Positions 6,697 to 6,926 of a stretch of DNA of 6,926 nt are shown one piece after another. The notes beneath the pieces are model-generated. The model was not told where the DNA came from. It worked only from the letters and a program-made list of their open reading frames with translations, and did no database searches. Source of the stretch: Candidatus Melainabacteria bacterium (GTDB taxonomy: Bacteria > Cyanobacteriota > Vampirovibrionia > Obscuribacterales > Obscuribacteraceae); contig JACMKL010000826.1 of the NCBI GenBank assembly GCA_014380105.1, positions 1 through 6,926 of the forward strand, given 5' to 3'. The position numbers and the translations under genes were made by a program. Positions within the stretch are counted from its first letter, which is position 1, and every line of letters begins with the position of its first letter.

Positions 6697-6813
6697 ATGT
6701 TTAGAGCTACACGTGCTCTAGCGCTCAGCTTTAAGTTTATTACCGCAGGATTGATTTACTCGACACTTTTCACGCTGGCGGGCTGCTCTGCGTGGCAAAA
6801 GAAAAACGGCTGA
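6697..6813 (+). CDS. Small lipoprotein (38 residues)
   Basis: ATG at 6697 opens 38 codons ending in TGA. The N-terminus has Arg3, Arg6 and Lys13, then a hydrophobic stretch FITAGLIYSTLFT and the lipobox LAGC with Cys30. That is a textbook signal-peptidase II signal, leaving a mature peptide of only nine residues (CSAWQKKNG), similar in layout to entericidin-type small lipoproteins but with no recognised sequence relationship. There is no convincing Shine-Dalgarno sequence before the ATG; an in-frame TTG at 6673 is an alternative. It follows the amine-oxidase gene on the same strand by 54 bases, so it may be cotranscribed with it. No separate promoter is clear. The lipobox argues for a real gene; the missing ribosome site and short length argue for caution. 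Confidence 0.5.
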   Translation: MFRATRALALSFKFITAGLIYSTLFTLAGCSAWQKKNG

Positions 6814-6818
6814 GCGAA

Positions 6819-6926
6819 TTAGGTTCGTGAGTCGCCTAAAGCAGCCCGGACAGCATCGATAATTTCCCAACGATATTTAAGATGTATTGGAGCGCCCAAG
6901 GGTCCCCGGCTTATATCTAATAATGA
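6819..6926 (-). CDS. C-terminal fragment of an unidentified protein, cut by the window edge
   Basis: Reading the minus strand from the right edge gives 35 open codons and a TAA at 6821-6819. The end of the protein includes ISRGPLGAPIHLKYRWEI and IDAVRAALGDSRT. The mixed, non-repetitive composition with an amphipathic final helix (WEIIDAVRAAL) looks like real protein, and the frame is open to the edge, but I do not recognise the family. It is convergent with the small lipoprotein frame, their stops 5 bases apart, with no clear terminator between. It could be a chance open frame, because 35 codons is short. Confidence 0.45.
   Translation of the reverse strand, partial: SLLDISRGPLGAPIHLKYRWEIIDAVRAALGDSRT

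Overview
The window looks like an ordinary bacterial chromosome or metagenomic contig carrying single-gene transcription units, with a compositional break at its left edge. No rRNA, tRNA or CRISPR array is visible. The organism is a bacterium with Tat export, lipoprotein processing and acyl-CoA carboxylase metabolism, and its main DNA is of medium GC. A caspase-like protein beside a prohibitin-type SPFH protein would fit a large-genome environmental heterotroph, for example a non-photosynthetic relative of Cyanobacteria. That placement is a guess, because no marker gene is present.

Layout. Positions 1-247 (minus) hold the N-terminal arm-binding part of a phage-type tyrosine recombinase that runs off the left end. 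It has about 60% GC by my count, against about 45% just to its right. It abuts and overlaps a caspase-family reading frame (188-826, plus) that keeps its His/Cys dyad but has lost the usual first part of the domain. This is either the scar of an integrated element or an assembly join. A convergent phosphotransferase (APH/choline-kinase fold, 838-1821, minus) follows. Next is a prohibitin-like membrane SPFH protein (1940-2893, minus) framed by a good sigma70-type promoter and a rho-independent terminator.

Positions 2894-3264 form a gene-poor spacer. It holds that promoter, a purine-rich tract with a tiny basic reading frame of doubtful reality, and a 15-bp hairpin that probably ends the next gene. 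That gene is a biotin-dependent acyl-CoA carboxyltransferase beta subunit (3265-4839, minus) with no biotin-carboxylase partner nearby. It diverges, across a 231-bp spacer, from a Tat-exported flavin amine-oxidase-like protein (5071-6642, plus) whose leader may start with a nested stem-loop. A 38-residue lipoprotein frame (6697-6813, plus) and the last 35 codons of an unidentified minus-strand gene (6819-6926) close the window.

The genes do not form an evident pathway or defence system. Apart from the left-edge junction they read as independent housekeeping or accessory genes, and I found no convincing new multi-gene system. The points most worth a second look are the recombinase/caspase junction, the overlooked small lipoprotein, and the structured leader of the amine-oxidase gene.
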